Assembly: GCA_030248195.1 (NCBI GenBank)
Contig: JASAND010028141.1
Span: forward strand, 1-64,000
Source: Trissonchulus latispiculum
Lineage: Eukaryota; Nematoda; Enoplea; Enoplida; Ironidae
Length of the DNA: 64,000 nucleotides
Direction of reading: 5' to 3'
Positions 46,038-60,000 of this stretch are shown piece by piece. Each line of letters starts with the position of its first letter. Within the stretch, counting starts at the first letter, position 1. The notes beneath the pieces were generated by a model. It ran no database searches and was not told the DNA's origin. It was given only the letters and a program-made list of their open reading frames with translations. The translations under genes were made by a program, and so were the position numbers.

Positions 46038-46124
46038 TGAGTCAAAATCTTGACCCTCTGAGCCAGTTATGATAATCTTTTTCTCCGTCTTCGTCTCAAC
46101 GACACCGTCCTTTTCCGTTTTATA
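46038..46124 (-). CDS. Protein 4.1 family, penultimate coding exon (core of the C-terminal domain)
   Basis: Acceptor TTTTTTCAG before TATAAAACG and donor TCA|GTATGT; 87 bp, exactly 29 codons, phase 0 at both ends. The peptide YKTEKDGVVETKTEKKIIIT followed by GSEGQDFDS is the most diagnostic stretch of the window. The 4.1 C-terminal domain has T-K-T-V-x-G-G-x-x-E-T-R-I-E-K-R-I-x-I-T-G at this point. I use it as the main evidence that the whole gene is a 4.1/coracle orthologue. Confidence 0.88.
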
Positions 46125-47044
46125 CTGAAAAAATAATTGTATATTTAACACCACTACCACAATAGTGTATTTTAAGGGGTACAAAAGTAAACAAGGAGCA
46201 ATCCTGAAAAATTATTATCTAGGAATTACAAACAAACTGTTTCCGAAATGACAGCTATCTGAGTTTTTGTATAAAATTCTATAAAAGTCCGTCAGAACTT
46301 CAAGTTCGCAACAAGGGATTTTCAGAAAAAAGGAGTTGCGAAGACTTTGCCTATGTTCGTTTTGAAATGTGTGCTTTTAAATTCCGTATAAAGTTACAAA
46401 AATTGCCTTCCAACGATTCCACATCCTACAAATACATTTAACGCATTTATAAATTTAAGCAAACAGAGACATTTCGATTTTGATCTACATTACAATACAA
46501 TCAACTTTTTATTGAGGCTGTTGCGAAAATGAATGGCGGAAAGTAGACATAACAATAGGCAAGGAATCTTGAAGCAGTCTCTAGCTGGCCAATTTTTCTT
46601 AATCTTTTCGACCGTTTTTTTGATTTTACAATTATATGAAATGCTAGTCGAACAAAACTGTAAAGTTAGAATCATTCAATTTAAAAATATTTTATTTACG
46701 TCATTGCTTAAAAGTAAGGGCGTTAAACATTACAAAAGCTCTATCTAATTTATGACAAGGAGATGATGCTCGTCGTGTTTACAAAATCACATTAACGACA
46801 AAAATACTCGAAAAAGGATGCGGTCTGAGTTCCACAAAAAGTCTAAAGATTTTTTAATAAATTCATGACAAAACCAGAATCAAAAATTTAGCATTTTTAA
46901 TTAAAAATGCAAATATTTGGCAAACTGGTCACGAAGTTAGTGGGGAGGGAGTCGATCCTCCCCACACAAACCGTCTGTATTTGCACTTTTTGTCATTTTC
47001 CGCACTGTCCGATTCTAAGCAATAACAAAGAATAACCTGGGTAT

Positions 47045-47310
47045 TTCTACAGGGGGGATCCCCGAACTCCCCCCGGAATTTTGGACTTCCCGCTTAATGA
47101 GGTCTACATTGCCAACGTTTGCCAAAAATGTGCAAATTTTGAAACATTTTTCGGCTTCGCCGGAAATTGTTTCTTGAAATGGCCTAAATACAGGCATTTT
47201 AAGAACTTCTTGTGTTTCTACCTGCAAAATACGCCAAACTAGCATTTTTTGGCTCTTTTTGCATAAAATCTTCCCCTCCGAAAATCCCCCCGGCATGCCC
47301 CCCTCCCAGG
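47045..47310. repeat. Dispersed C/G-run repeat in an intron, copy A
   Basis: A stretch of about 270 bp running from CCCCCCGGAATTTTGG through TTCGGCTTCGCCGGAA and TGCAAAATACGCCAAA to CCCCCCGGCATGCCCCCCTC. It matches 52,700-52,995 in order and orientation. Non-coding intronic repeat. A related TTCCGGCGAAGCCGGAA hairpin also occurs at about 39,162. Confidence 0.75.
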
Positions 47311-47370
47311 AAAAGCTCCCTAATTTTTCCGTAGGCTGGAGCGACAGTTACACATTATAGGATTACTCAC

Positions 47371-47652
47371 TGTCACAGTTTCTACTGTTCGACCATCGGA
47401 TGTGACAGTCTGGGAGCTGACAAAGCCGCCAGTAATGTCCGCTTCGCCAGACCCAGGCGGAACGGTGGAAGAAGGATCACCACCGGCCGAAAGGGCTGAC
47501 GGGCTCTGGCTGGTCACAACGGACGTATGATAGGAAATGGTCCGGGCGGCTGTCTGGTCACCCCCGTCCCCGGGCGAGGAACCACCCAATGACTGATCAT
47601 CAGACCCTAGCAAGGGTCGACGCTCTGAGACAAAGGTTGACACAGATCCAGG
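47371..47652 (-). CDS. Protein 4.1 family, exon with the start of the C-terminal domain
   Basis: Acceptor GTTTCAG before CCTGGATCTGTG and donor ACTGTGACA|GTGAGT; 282 bp, 94 codons, phase 0 on both sides. The first two thirds are Ser/Gly/Pro-rich (PGSVSTFVSERRPLLG, GGSSPGDGGDQTAARTISYH). The end, GGFVSSQTVTSDGRTVETVT, fits the Ser/Thr-rich strand that opens the 4.1 C-terminal domain (xLxxxQTITSxxxxxx). It runs directly into the next exon's YKTEKDG. Confidence 0.85.
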
Positions 47653-48160
47653 CTGAAACAAACAATAGAATAAAATTAAAAATTAAATAAGTTAATTAAA
47701 TTAAAATTAAAACAAACTGAAAACATCACTGTAAAACAGAAAGACCTTTTGTACACTATTACCTCCTAAACATTCTTCGACAAAGCAACATTAAACGATT
47801 TTCAGTAAAAACTAAGAGACAAAATATCTTCGAAAAATACTCAACACAATTGGTTTCTGCTACGTTCCAAACAAAGACTACTTACACTCTTTGCTGAAAA
47901 CTAAATAAGCTGCAAAAAAATCATGTAACAAAGAACTACGACAATGCAAGAAAACCATTTAAAACAATTACAGGGAACAATTTTTCCGTAAATTTGAGTT
48001 CTAAAAAAACAGAAGCGAGGATACTGTTACAGGTAAGTTTGATGGATGGAAGGAAACTACTTCAGGATTGTGGAAACAGATACTAAAAGAGGTACCCCCA
48101 GTTCTGCTCTCTGGAAAAAGAGCCAGACAGCACTGTTGAACTGACTACTAACTGTCTTAC

Positions 48161-48251
48161 CATTTGGTGAATTTCCGAGCTAGGAATGGAATAGGAAGCG
48201 CTGCTGTGCTCTTCTGTTGTCCTCCGCACCGTGCTGATTTGCGTGGTACGT
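48161..48251 (-). CDS. Protein 4.1 family, small exon
   Basis: Acceptor GCAATTTCAG and donor CAAATG|GTAAGA; 91 bp. The first base completes the codon split from the exon at 51,127-51,395 (269 + 91 = 360 bp, an exact multiple of three). The peptide is RTTQISTVRRTTEEHSSASY then SIPSSEIHQM, Ser/Thr-rich linker with possible phosphorylation sites. No domain of its own. Confidence 0.75.
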
Positions 48252-48365
48252 CTGAAATTGCAACGGAATAAAAATCGTCTGCTCCTGGAGAGTACAACAA
48301 AGTTTTTTAAGCATTTTACAGAGCGAGGGGGGGGAGAAACCCGACTTCCGCTGCTCACAATGAAG

Positions 48366-50481
48366 CAGGGTTCATGCGGACTTTTCAGTTTCAATTTCCA
48401 GGTTTTTCCAGGTTTTCCAAGGTTTTCAGCGGCAATTTTCCAGGTTTTGTATTATTAAATTTTGATCAAATTAGTGTAAATTTGGAGCATTTTTGGGGTA
48501 CCAGGACTTTAAACCCAGCGATGCATTGGACCCAAGCCCGACAACCAGGCCCCTGTCCCGACATAATTAAAGTAATAGTAAAACTGGCAGGGTTGGGCGA
48601 GAACGAGATTTCACCGAGACCGAGACCGAGACCGAATTCTTTTGCTTGAACAGTTAAGAAGAAGATTTCGCATTTTAGTCTGTTATGTCAAGTCAAAATA
48701 AACAACATATATACATAGTACATGTGCTTAGGCAGAAAATGTAAGCAACTGGAGACAAAAGAATGAATGTAGAATCGAAGAAGTAAGCGGGGGTCTAGGG
48801 TAGGCAGCCACACCCCCTAAGAAGAAGCCACCGTCCAAACTACAGCAAATTGTCTCAAGAAATTATAATTTAGACCACCCTTGAAATTCCAACAACCGAA
48901 TTGTCGGCTGAGTATGTTTAAGCTGGATTGCATAAATGCGTAATTTTTGCAAAAAAGCGTGCAACCAACGGGAAGTTTGGGTGGGTGGGTGAGGAGAGGA
49001 GCCCCACAAAAGTAGAATGTTTTTAAAGCAGGACCTCCTGGATAAATGTTCAGTATAATTTCCGACAATCGCAATTATTGGTAATGTTCATCTTTTAGGG
49101 TAAGTTTGCAGTTTTCTGTGTTCTATGAAAATAAAATTTAAAATAAAAAAGTGTAAGGAAAGGCGTATATATTGCTACAAAACACACAATATATATATAC
49201 CAAGTAGAAAACTATGTATATACAAACCATGAGTGAAAAACTGACAAACCGGGCTAAACAAAATCACACACAATTCGGGCAATTTTTTTCAATTTCAATC
49301 TGTTTTTTTCGTCCGAACTTTTTGCGGTCCGTGGCGCAGTGTCCCAAAATTTTTTGCGCAATTTGGAAAAAATTGCGCCACGCCTGTTTTCGCTCAGAAA
49401 ACCGATTTTTGCGTTATTTCATATTTTATTTTACGTTTTAAAGAATTTTAAATGCTTAATTTATCGTTTTGCCACGCCAGAGAGGAGCCTTAGAAAATTT
49501 TACGCAATTCTTAGCGCGAAAGTGCGTGAATAGAACATATATATGAAACATTTATCAGCAGGAATGTGTTGAAAATTGGACTTCGGAACTGTGAGTGTGT
49601 TTTCGCAAGAAATTTGTCTTCTGAAAAACATTTTTCGCGATTTCACTATCTTGTTTTCGACATAAATAAGTACAACGTATTTTGATTATTTAACATTATG
49701 TCGTTTCGACGACATTAAAGAAAGATCAGAGCCGGATACGCTAAAGAAAGAACGATAATGTTAAAGCTGGGAACGAAATAAGAACAATTACGTAAATGCA
49801 AAATTTTTTTCAAGAATGTCTTTTGTAGTTCAAACCTTTCAAAAAATTAATAGATAGTTGATTCAGAAACCGACCATTTTCGTGTGTTCCAAGAAAATTG
49901 TGCGGCCACGTGCGAGGAAGTTTCGTAGAGCTGAACAGATTACATCTTACATCTACAGTTTTCATTTTTTAATCAACGTACGGTTCCTGCACTTGATGTG
50001 TTGTATAAAATGCTTTGATGCCCCAAACAATTTTGCAAAGGCACTTTTGAACTAATATAGTGGAAAACAAAACATAGCTGATATAATACAACGCTTTAGC
50101 ATCAACAACGAACAACCACAAAGTTTTGGAGTAATCTCAAATAAGCAAATGTACACACAAGGCGGGGGTCTGGGGCGGCAGCCCCCAGCAAAAATTAGGA
50201 GATTTTTAAAATTTTTGACTCCAAATCGCATTTCTTAAGCATATTTTGGCTCAAAAATTTTTGCGTACTGTGGCGCAACGGCCCAAAATTTTTTGCGTAT
50301 TTCAGAAAAAAATTGCGTAATTTCGCAGTTTGTGGCGCAAAAACCCCAGATTTCAATGGTAAATATAAGAAATTTGGAGAAATTTTGGAATCAATCACCA
50401 AATTCCAGATTTTTTGAGGTGTTTACCCAAATTCCAGGTTTTCCAGGTATTTCCAGGTTTTTCCAGGTGACATGAACCCTG
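48366..50481. mobile_element. CAGGG-ended transposon, 2.1 kb, in a 4.1 intron
   Basis: It starts CAGGGTTCATG and ends CATGAACCCTG, flanked by the exact 6-mer ATGAAG (48,360-48,365 and 50,482-50,487). Clusters of TTTCCAGGTTTT repeats lie just inside both ends (48,393-48,445 and 50,400-50,470, inverted). Inside are related stretches around TGGCGCA and AAAATTTTTTGCG (49,325-49,375 and 50,265-50,340). No transposase frame. The termini and 6-bp duplication match the style of the 33.8-39.3 kb element. Confidence 0.7.
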
Positions 50482-50716
50482 ATGAAGACAAATTCAGGGG
50501 AAGCAAACTACTTTAAAAAAAGCCAAAGCAAACTACTTAGAAAAAGCCAAAAATAACAGTTTACAGTTTCGCAAGAAAATGTGAAAAATTTCATCAAACA
50601 CACAAATTTTGGTAAAATACACATGTTTAGGTTCCAGTGCCAGGAAAGTCGCTATTACCGAGAAATTGGCATATGGTCATGGTCAGAAAAAATTGTGGAT
50701 CAGGTCAGGGAAGCAA

Positions 50717-50828
<112 letters not shown>

Positions 50829-51126
50829 AGTTAAACACCGGGTTAACAATATTAAGTGGGAGCTCCACCCAAATCTCGAAAAAAGATCCCTTTTTAATGT
50901 TTTACGGAGACGAAGGATCAGCCAAACAGCAGCTTCAAATTCAAATGCACAGGCAGCAACATGGTAAACTCAAGTAAGCAGTGCCGCCACAAGCTTTCTG
51001 AGTCTCATTTGCTTCGTCTGTTAGGAGGAGTTCCATCTCACTATTTACTCTTGGTCAAACTGTGGACGGTACCGTTACAGTAAATATAGCCCAAGTCTAC
51101 TAAACATTACACTATATCATACGCAC

Positions 51127-51395
51127 GTTGTAACAGTGTATCCACCTCTACCATCATCAGCCGACACCGTTTCAACCACCGGTTCCTCAGACCATCGCTC
51201 GACCTGCTGTTCAAGGGATCGAGTCACTCCGCCCTCATCAGGCGTCAGACCATACTGGGCATCTGTCGTCCTTCCATGAGGAGCACCTGTGGCGACGGTG
51301 GAAGAAATGTCACCTGGCGCTGGCGGTGCAGAGGGGGGCAGTGCTGAGGCTGTGGCAGGTGCTGCACCATCCACGGCAGAAGGCACAAAGGTCGT
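51127..51395 (-). CDS. Protein 4.1 family, linker exon
   Basis: Acceptor ACGTTTCAG before ACGACCTTTGTG and donor ACAAC|GTGCGT; 269 bp. The peptide starts TTFVPSAVDGAAPATASALP, is Ala/Pro-rich, then carries EEGGVTRS-like charged sequence and VERWSEEPVVETVSADD, and ends GGYTVTT. The in-frame joining with the giant exon before it and the 91-bp exon after it supports its reality. Low-complexity linker; it may be alternatively spliced. Confidence 0.75.
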
Positions 51396-52639
51396 CTGAA
51401 ACGTAGAATAGCAACACCACTAATAAAAACAATCTGACCAACACAGAGAAAATATTAAATATAAGACAAAACAGTCGTCTTACACAGAACTGGTGAGAAC
51501 ATTATTAGGAGGCAAAATTTGAAGAAAACATTTGTCTAATTTCTAGGTTTCTGAATTTTAGATATAAAGTCCTACGTATAAATACTTTAAGCTTCCGTTA
51601 GACGAATGTACATCTTTCAATTTCAATTACATGCATTTAAGCCAATTTAACACTGCATTGCAACATGTATATAAGAGTCAATATTTCACTCGAGCAATAT
51701 TATCACAAAGCAGCTTTAAAGTTGGAAACAAGCAATCGCTAACATGTTTTGCTCCAGCCATGATAAAACTGTAGTACGTATATTCTCCAAGGCCGTATAC
51801 TTTTGCAGTACTCAGCAAAGAAATGTTTGTAACGTTTTCCAATCAACGATAGGAAATCGTCAAGTTTTCATAGTCAGACATAACTGCCTCATTATCAAAG
51901 GTTGCAAATTTCAATAATTTACTGTATTTATGAGGACCCACAACATCATCACTCTTCGCAACAACCAATTCTTCCATTTAATGACTCAGAATAGAAAAAT
52001 TTCAAAATTCTGTTTGGCTGCTACGTATTTTACCTATAATTTAGTTTTTGCGACCATTAAATGTGATTATGGCAAAAAGTATATAACTTTTCAGAGAATG
52101 CAAGAAAAATAGCTTGGCCCGTCCCACCCCAAAGAATCGGGCCAGTTTTCAGTTTTAGCAAGAATTCCGCATGTATTTAAATGTCATTTTGTTCTACATA
52201 TGACATTTACCGCGAAGAGTAAGATTAAATGTTTGCTTGTTGCTCAATTGATTAGCATCTGCTTAGCAGTCGTATTCAGATTTGGAACAAAGTAGTTTGG
52301 GACTAAACAGTTGCCAACCATTTGCTTAGCTTGAAATTCGCTAATCATCCCTCCACGGAAGGAGGAAGTGTGGGGGGTCCGAACAGTGGGGGGGGCGTGC
52401 GAAAAATTTTACCATAAAGTTTTTGACACTTTTGGCGACCCCAAAAAACGGGGACTCCGAAAAGTGGAGAAGGACCCGAAAACTGGGGGTCCCCACTAAA
52501 AAATGCCAGCACTGGAATTCTTAAGTAAGTGGGTGGCGAGGGGCACCCCTCACTTTTTCGGAGCTCTCACTCGAGCAGTTCCACACCCCACTCAACCACC
52601 CCCCCACATGTCCTCCAACTTTTTTGGGCTTCCCCCAAT

Positions 52640-52995
52640 CACTAGAAGATAGGCATTTTTACAGGGGGGGGGGCGAGGGGCCCCCGAAATTGACCTTCCC
52701 CCCCGAAAATGCCTCCCCCCCGAAATCGCCCCCTCCCAGGACTTTTGCTTCCCCCTCCGGGATTTTTGGAGGGCCAAATTTTTGCCAAAACTATTCCAAT
52801 TTTCCAAAATGTTCCGGCTTCGCCGGAGATTTTTTCGTAAAAATAGCTATTTTTAGCTTAAATCCTGGCATTTTTGAGAACTTTTTGCGTTTCACCATGC
52901 AAAATACGCCAAAAGATACCATTTTTGGCTCATTTTTGCAAAAAATCTTCCCCCGAAAATTTCTTCCCCCCCCCCCGGGCCTGGCCCCCTCCGGG
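52640..52995. repeat. Dispersed C/G-run repeat in an intron, copy B
   Basis: Same layout as copy A: repeated CCCCCCGAAA blocks, the TTCCGGCTTCGCCGGA hairpin (about 52,812), TGCAAAATACGCCAAA and a terminal C-run/G-run block. It lies in the intron after the giant exon. The preceding 52,350-52,620 has further G- and C-run stretches of the same style. Confidence 0.75.
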
Positions 52996-54073
52996 AAGGC
53001 CCCCCCGAAAAAAATTCCTAAAAAATACCCTGGAAGGTGCCCAGAAAACACCAAATTTTAAAGATTTTCGGTCAAAAAATTTTCAACATTTTCATGCTTC
53101 GTTGGAATGTTTTGGTCAGAAATCGTCTATTAAACTTGATTTTGAGCACTTTTCAGTTTAGTTATATCAGTATATATATATATATATATATATATACGTA
53201 GAAAACAGGCAGTTGTAACAGGAACATTATTTTAGCTTTAAGCCAATTTAATCCACCCACAACTGGTGGAAGGGCACACCACTTTTTTGGCTACGAGAAA
53301 CCCAGTTTCGTTGGTACAACTAGTGAAAACCTGACAAACTGTCAAAATTCTGGGCTCAAATTAGAAATGACTACCTAAGTAAAACTTGTAAATTCATGGT
53401 TTATCAATAGTTGAGAATTCAACACATACTTGTTAGGCACTTGTAAGTAAGCGGGCATTTTAACGTCATTATATAGTAAAAATTTCAACTGATGCTACAG
53501 TAAATCACAGCAAATTAAGCACTGACTCAACCTTCAGTAATTATTTTGTCAGTATAAAAGTTCGTTTAGCCTCTCACTAAACGTTACGTATATGAGATTA
53601 AACCATTAAACGGATAATATTTAGATTATATTAAACTAATGAATATTAAGGATCAGTTACGAACTACTAGATGGTTCGAGCAATACTTGCATGCAAATTG
53701 AGGGACTACCTACTTTTAAACTACAAGGTGCAGCATTCTAAGCACCTAAATAAACATTACATATACCTGTGCTCCAAATGTAGATCTTAAAACAATTGTT
53801 AAATAAAGCTAGGTGCAATAGAGCTCACAAGGAATGTAGATAGCAGGTAGAGCCGTGGTCTGCGACCGCCAAGGAAAGCAGCATATTCTGAGATGTCGCG
53901 AAATGAATGAATGAAACAAGTATATATTTGCTTGGTTAGAGAGTTAGCAGTTAGACAACAAAAGATCTTACTAAGTGAGCTGTGAATGCCAGCAATAAAT
54001 TCCAAATATATATTGGTATTAGGTTAGCCAAACGCAAGCAAGACAAGTCCCAAGCCACACTGTATAAACTAAC
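52996..54073. other. Intron sequence after the giant exon; no gene seen
   Basis: AT-rich DNA with a short (TA)n run at about 53,171-53,197. No frame continues the 4.1 protein, and no second gene is supported. Confidence 0.6.
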
Positions 54074-57000
54074 CCCTGTATGCCCAGAAATCACGTAGAC
54101 AGTTTTCTTTGTGGTTATGGTTCGCTTTACTTCAACACCAGCATCCTCGTCCACTTCATTCTCAACTTCCTCAGTGGTATAGGTGGAGACGGCGGTCTGG
54201 TCGTTGGCCGAGACGCCCAGAGCCATTTCCAACGGGCTTACTATAGCATAGTCTGTAGAGGCGTGATGGTCAGAGCCGAGATCCAGAGAAATATCTGACA
54301 TATTGTCTCCTTGATCATCTTCCTCAACCGGTCTAACAGCCTCCCCTAAGCCAACTTTAGTATCCTCAACTGGCGGTGCCTTAGGTTTGGATTTTTTCAA
54401 CTTGATGTGAGGTAACTTGATGCCAGCAAACAGACGACCAAATCCTTTTCGTTTCCTTTTACCGATATCGGGGGTGTCTTCCGCATCTGCATCAGTCGAC
54501 AAAGAGTCATGCGACTGTTGCAATCTTCGCTGTGCGCCTGCTGAAATACCGGCACAAAACGTCCTCTCCGTGTCAGTAGGGTTAAGGGGAGCCGTTGGAT
54601 CATTAACAGCCAGCTGGCTGTTGATTCCAGCCGGAATAAGAGCAGGAGGTTGGAATGTGTTAACATAAGTATCTCTTTTTACACCTGCAGGTGCATCGTA
54701 TGGCCTCGTAAGATCACCATGGGCAGTAGTTTGGACAAGCACCGGTACGATTGAAGGCTCAACGACAGTGCCTGCAGGTGTCCCAGCTGCAGTTCTTGAC
54801 AGACTTTTAGGAGACATCGATGTTGGTTCCGCAGAGTAAGCAGGGTACAGTTGTACTTCGACTACGTCTTTGCCAGGCGGCGGCGAATCCTTCCATTTCA
54901 GGGATTTCACACGAGGTGCTTCAGTTTCCGTCACAGCAGCCTGGACCAGTGTTTCTCCAGTCATAGAATGCTTTGATTCTGTGGAAACATTTGACAGGGA
55001 TGATACGCTATCAACACTAGGATGCCTAGTGCGATAACGTTCCTCCTTGCGAGCCAGATGAAACCGGCTGGAGACCTTTTCAGGTACACCAGCTACTGTA
55101 CACTGGTGAGATGTCATAGAAGGAGTAGTAATATACAGCTGGGTAGGATCAGAATAGCTGGCTTCGCACACCTTTTCTGGCGGTACCGACGCGGTTACTG
55201 TCTGAACATGTACAGGAAACAGCTGGCCCCCAGTGCTGTTACTGTACGAACAGGTTGGATCATGATGACAGCTGTCATTTCCCACTCGAGTAGGTATAAC
55301 CGCGTAAGGCAAACCATCTTCCGACACCGTAAAGGATCGGCGATTCTTTTGCGATTTGGGCAACAGAAAATAGAACCGTCGCTTTTGAACAACCGGAGGC
55401 TTGTCCTCACCAGCAGGCGGCAGTTCAGCAGCTCCTGCATGCTTGCCTCTACCAAACTTGGGCATCATCACTGGACTGGTGGAGAAAACAGACTGTTGCG
55501 GTGGATGGAGGTGGTGCTGAACTTTCTCAGGAACTCCCTTAACATAGGTAGGGTGAATCAAAACAATCCCATCGTTATGATAGGGGTAGCACGGATCCTT
55601 GACGTAGGATAGTTCGTGCACAATATCAGGAATACTCTCAGGCGCCACAAACGTCTCCACAAACGTTGACATTTTGCGACCAGATCGGAGGTACGGTTCA
55701 GTCTTGTCCACATATGCAGTCGTACTGCAAGGCACATCTGCCTGCCGGGTCTTAAACTTTTTCAGCGAAGGTGGGAACAATCCTGGCAAAAACTTTCGCT
55801 CGGGTATTCGTCGGCTCTTTTCCTTATCAGGAGTCTCCTGCTGCGCACCAACCTCAGGTGCAGCGGCTTGCTGTGGTGAACGGTACACCGGAAAAGCAGT
55901 TACTTCAGAAGCAGCAGCATCACGTTTAGTGGGTTCCTGAATTGGAGTAGTCGTGTCCTTTACCGGCTTCTTTTGCTGCTTTGGACCACTAGCCTGGCAG
56001 AGTCCACAAGACAGCATAGGCTTGCTCGACTTTGGCAGATCCTTTGAGGATCGAACTGACCGTTCCAGATTGTCAACGCTGCCGACGGAGGAAAGAGAAG
56101 CTGATGATACGTCAGAATCCGAACTCAAAGAGCTGACGCTTCTGCGCTGCTTCCGACGCGGCAAACGCTTATTCAGCTTCCACAGTATCAGACGCTGCTT
56201 CGTGCGTTCAGGAATCGCAGATGTCTGGAACTTCTGAGTTTCCTCTCTGAACAGAACGCAAGGGTCTTCATGAATGAGCACTTCTGCCGTTTGAGGCTGA
56301 ACTGAGGATGCAAAAGTGGCCATGCTGGAAGAGTATTTTCCATCCTTAAAGTCTAGGGTTGGATCGTGAAACGTTGTAGTTGATAACGTTGTAGGCTTGA
56401 TATCATAGGGAACAGTGTCATCTTTTGGTCCCTTTCTGCATGAAAATATATCGAATTTCAGTCCACCGACCGACAAGCTTGGCTTCTCCTTATGACTGCT
56501 CAACTTCCGTTCTGGCTCTTTTGGGAGCACTTTCTCCTCAGGCTCAACCTTAGCAAATGCGGCGTGCTGTTCTTGTACAATTTCTGAGGCGATTAATTCA
56601 TCGGGTGCTTTACGCCTAGTATCGCGGAGTATTGGCTCATTGGCATACCAAGGATACATGTGAACTTCGCTTGTCGGAAATACTGATTTCTGTTCGTAGT
56701 CTGCATTATCCTTGAACAGCTTTGGCTTATCAGTGGAACGCAGCAGCAGTTCAACTGAGCGTAGTCTATCAGTCAAAAGTGATGACTTTTCGCTGCGATC
56801 TTTCTTCACACGTGACGTCTTCGACAGCCTATCAATAGTGCGCTGAGGAATGCCACTTAAACTGGCCGGATAAAGCATGCTTTCCTTCGGAACCGGAGAA
56901 GAACAGTCAAAATGTTCAAGGGCAGTGCACTGATCGTATGGAATCTCGGGAGGATGCGATGTTTCGATGAAAGTGGGTCGACAAACAAGCGAACCCTCTT

Positions 57001-60000
57001 TCTGATAGGGGCTGGTCTTATCAGTATGCGGCACTTCGGCCGCCTGTTCTGGTTGGACATAGTCAAAAGGCTCAGTACGCTTCGACGGTAACGTGCTACA
57101 GATAAGGTACTGCAAGAAGGACGGTGGCAGCATGTCCTTTTTGGAAGGCTTGGCATCCGTCCTTTTGACTTTAGGCTTGCTATCTACTGATTCTTCGCTC
57201 TCAATCTTCAGCTGAGCCCTCTCAACTGGGGAGCAAGGCTCGTTTAATACGGATGCATAGATTTCGTCAGGAACCTCACGAGGCTGGGGGAACGTTTCCG
57301 TTTTGTGAGGAGTACGTCCACAACTTAGCAGATCAATGAGCCTGAAGCTCGGCTTGCCCACAGCAGCAGTAGGAATAGACACAGTGCTCAAATCTTCACT
57401 GACCTTACGAGTACGCTTAACCATAGGACGCTGGGTAACAAAGGTAGCGTGCGCCTGGTTAGCAAAGGGTGCAGTTAGATCTGTGTGCTCTAATGCCTCA
57501 GGATTCATTGTTGTCGGCACATTTGCAGCAGTCATCACATACGTTGGTCTCAGCTTTGCATCTCCGCCATATTCAGAAGTTCCATCTAAATAGTTTGTAT
57601 CCAGAGCCACAACTGAAGGTGCGGCATACTCGAACGACTTTGAATACGGTTCTGCGCCAGATTTGCTAACACTTTTTCCAACTGCAACGCACGGCAGGGC
57701 AAACCGACCTTTGTCCGACGCAGCCTTTGCTTTCTCTGGCTCAGCTGGCAACAATTCCGGGCTTCTCTTTCGTGCAGAAGGTGGAGTAGCGCTGTATGCT
57801 GGATAAAACTGCACTTCTGCCTCAGTCTTCTTCGGATAGCTCTCAACAGCAACAACAGGTTCGGCCTCGGTTATTTGATCCCTTTTCGGTTCTTTACTCT
57901 TATCAGCAGATTTCAGCATTCCACATGAAAAATAGCTTTTCTTGCCAGAAGAACGTTTTCCCGAAGTTATTGATTTATCCGACAATGATGCCCTATCTAG
58001 GCTACTGCCACTGTCACTGGAATAACGGCGTTTAAGACTGACTTCAACCTTCTTGCGTCCAAAACACAGCTCGTTCTGTCCCTCAAAAGGGTTTGAAGGA
58101 TCACAATGACCAATTGAATCTCGTCGAGACACAGACTCAAACGGTGAAGTAAATGTGGCAATGTTTAGCATGCGATAGTTATCGTCATAGGGCGTGGCTG
58201 GGTCATAAAACGCGCTACTGCTAACATTAGCCGGCTGTTCATAGACTAAGGCATCATTTCGCGAATACATGTCCGCAGGCGCTTTCCCCTGCTTCCCGGC
58301 CAGACCGCAATTAAAGCATTTTGGAATTGCTGGACCGCTGATCTTCTTATTCTTCTTCTTCGCAACAACATCCGCGTCTTTTTTCGGTTCCTGTTCTGGG
58401 GTGGTTGCTGGAGTTGCGTACGGCTGAGCAGCATAAGGCGTACTGTCATCCAGATGCTTTAAGCTGTAAACGGCATCGCTGGGCGCCAACTTCACAGGCT
58501 CGATAAACTCGAAGGAAGCTCTACGTCCATACTCAGAGCTTTCATCTTCTCCATGCTTGTTGCCCTTGCAAAGCAACAAAGGCTTTATTTTTCCAACCTT
58601 AGGCTTAGCCTGTACTGGTGGTTCTGCTGGCTTCTCGCTTGGTGTTGGAGCAACTTTCTGTGATGGCGCCGCAACAGGATAAAACAGTACTTCATCTGCC
58701 GGTTGAGAGCTAGATACAACAGGAGCCTTTTCAGGTCTGATCTGTGCCACTGGTTCCACAGATTCTTGGGACTTCCTTCGTTTTTCTGACTTCAACAGCC
58801 CACAAGAAAAGTCTGACTTATCTTTCTTCTCTTTCTTCTTTAACTGTGGTGTTTGTTCCACTATATATGGTAGTGATTCGGCCGAATGCACGGTACTAAC
58901 ACTATCAGTGCGCCGAGTTAGACTGTATGGGCGCGAAGAGTACTGCAAGGCAAACTTTTCCTTTTCCGTATTATACACATCTCCCGGGTCCAAATGAGCT
59001 ATCGCTACCGCTTCGGAATGTGGAGGACCAACGTTCAATCCAGTCTCCACTCTGCAGCTGTGAGCAGCAAGGCTGTAGGCGTCACTGGGATCGCGGTAGA
59101 GGGTTGCTTGTGTCAATTCTGGATTTTCTTCAATGAAAGGCCAGGAACCACGGCGTTTAGCTGTAGCCTTCTCGCTGATTTTCTTTGGCGGATATGCGCA
59201 TGACATACAGGACCATAGCTTTGGTTGGCTCTTTGAACTGGGTGCCTTAGTTTTGCCTTCCTTTTGAGGTGGCACTACTTTAGGACCTTCATGACTTTCC
59301 TGCACAGCATGAACGGTTGGCTTAATCGCTAAGGGCTCCGTCCGCTCACCGTAGTGCATAGAATGACACTCTGCCGGTTCTGGATAATACGAAGCCAAAG
59401 GTTCCTGCACTTTCTTGCCTGAACCACCTATCAGCCAGGGTCGTTTCTGTGCAGCAACGCCAGGCTTTTGCAATTCCTTTTGCTCAAGCTTTTTCGGTGG
59501 TTTCTGCAATGCCTGTTGCTCCAATTTCTCTGGTGGTTTAGATGTCAATGGCATAGGATAAAATTGAACCTCTTCAGCTGGCGCTCTCTGAATCTCACTA
59601 GTCTCCAGCCGGGGTTCGGCAGCTACAGCGGGATGCGATACCGATTCTGTTGGAGTGATGAGGCTTTCTTCACCATAACCCACAGTCTCATCGAAGTGAG
59701 CGGCGGGTTGAACCGCGGTGGGCAAATCTTTACCATACAGATCAGCGGCTTCGCTGACGTATGGACAAGCCGGATCCCTCAAATGAGTTTCACTGATAAT
59801 GCTGGGCATAACACCAGGTGCAGGAAATGTATCAACAGTCTTCGTATAAGCTGGCGCTTTCCGGCTACTGTTTGGACCACAGGATGCACAGTTCCACAGC
59901 AAACCTTTCTTCTTCTTCTCACTGACAGGCTTCTCAGGCTCGCGCTCTTTGACTTCCTCCATTTCCAGTGCAGGAACATCGGGTGCAGATTCTCTTGCAC

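Noticed and set aside
52624..53161. Pro-rich frames in the intron after the giant exon
   Set aside because: They arise from the C-run dispersed repeat also present at 47.05-47.31 kb.
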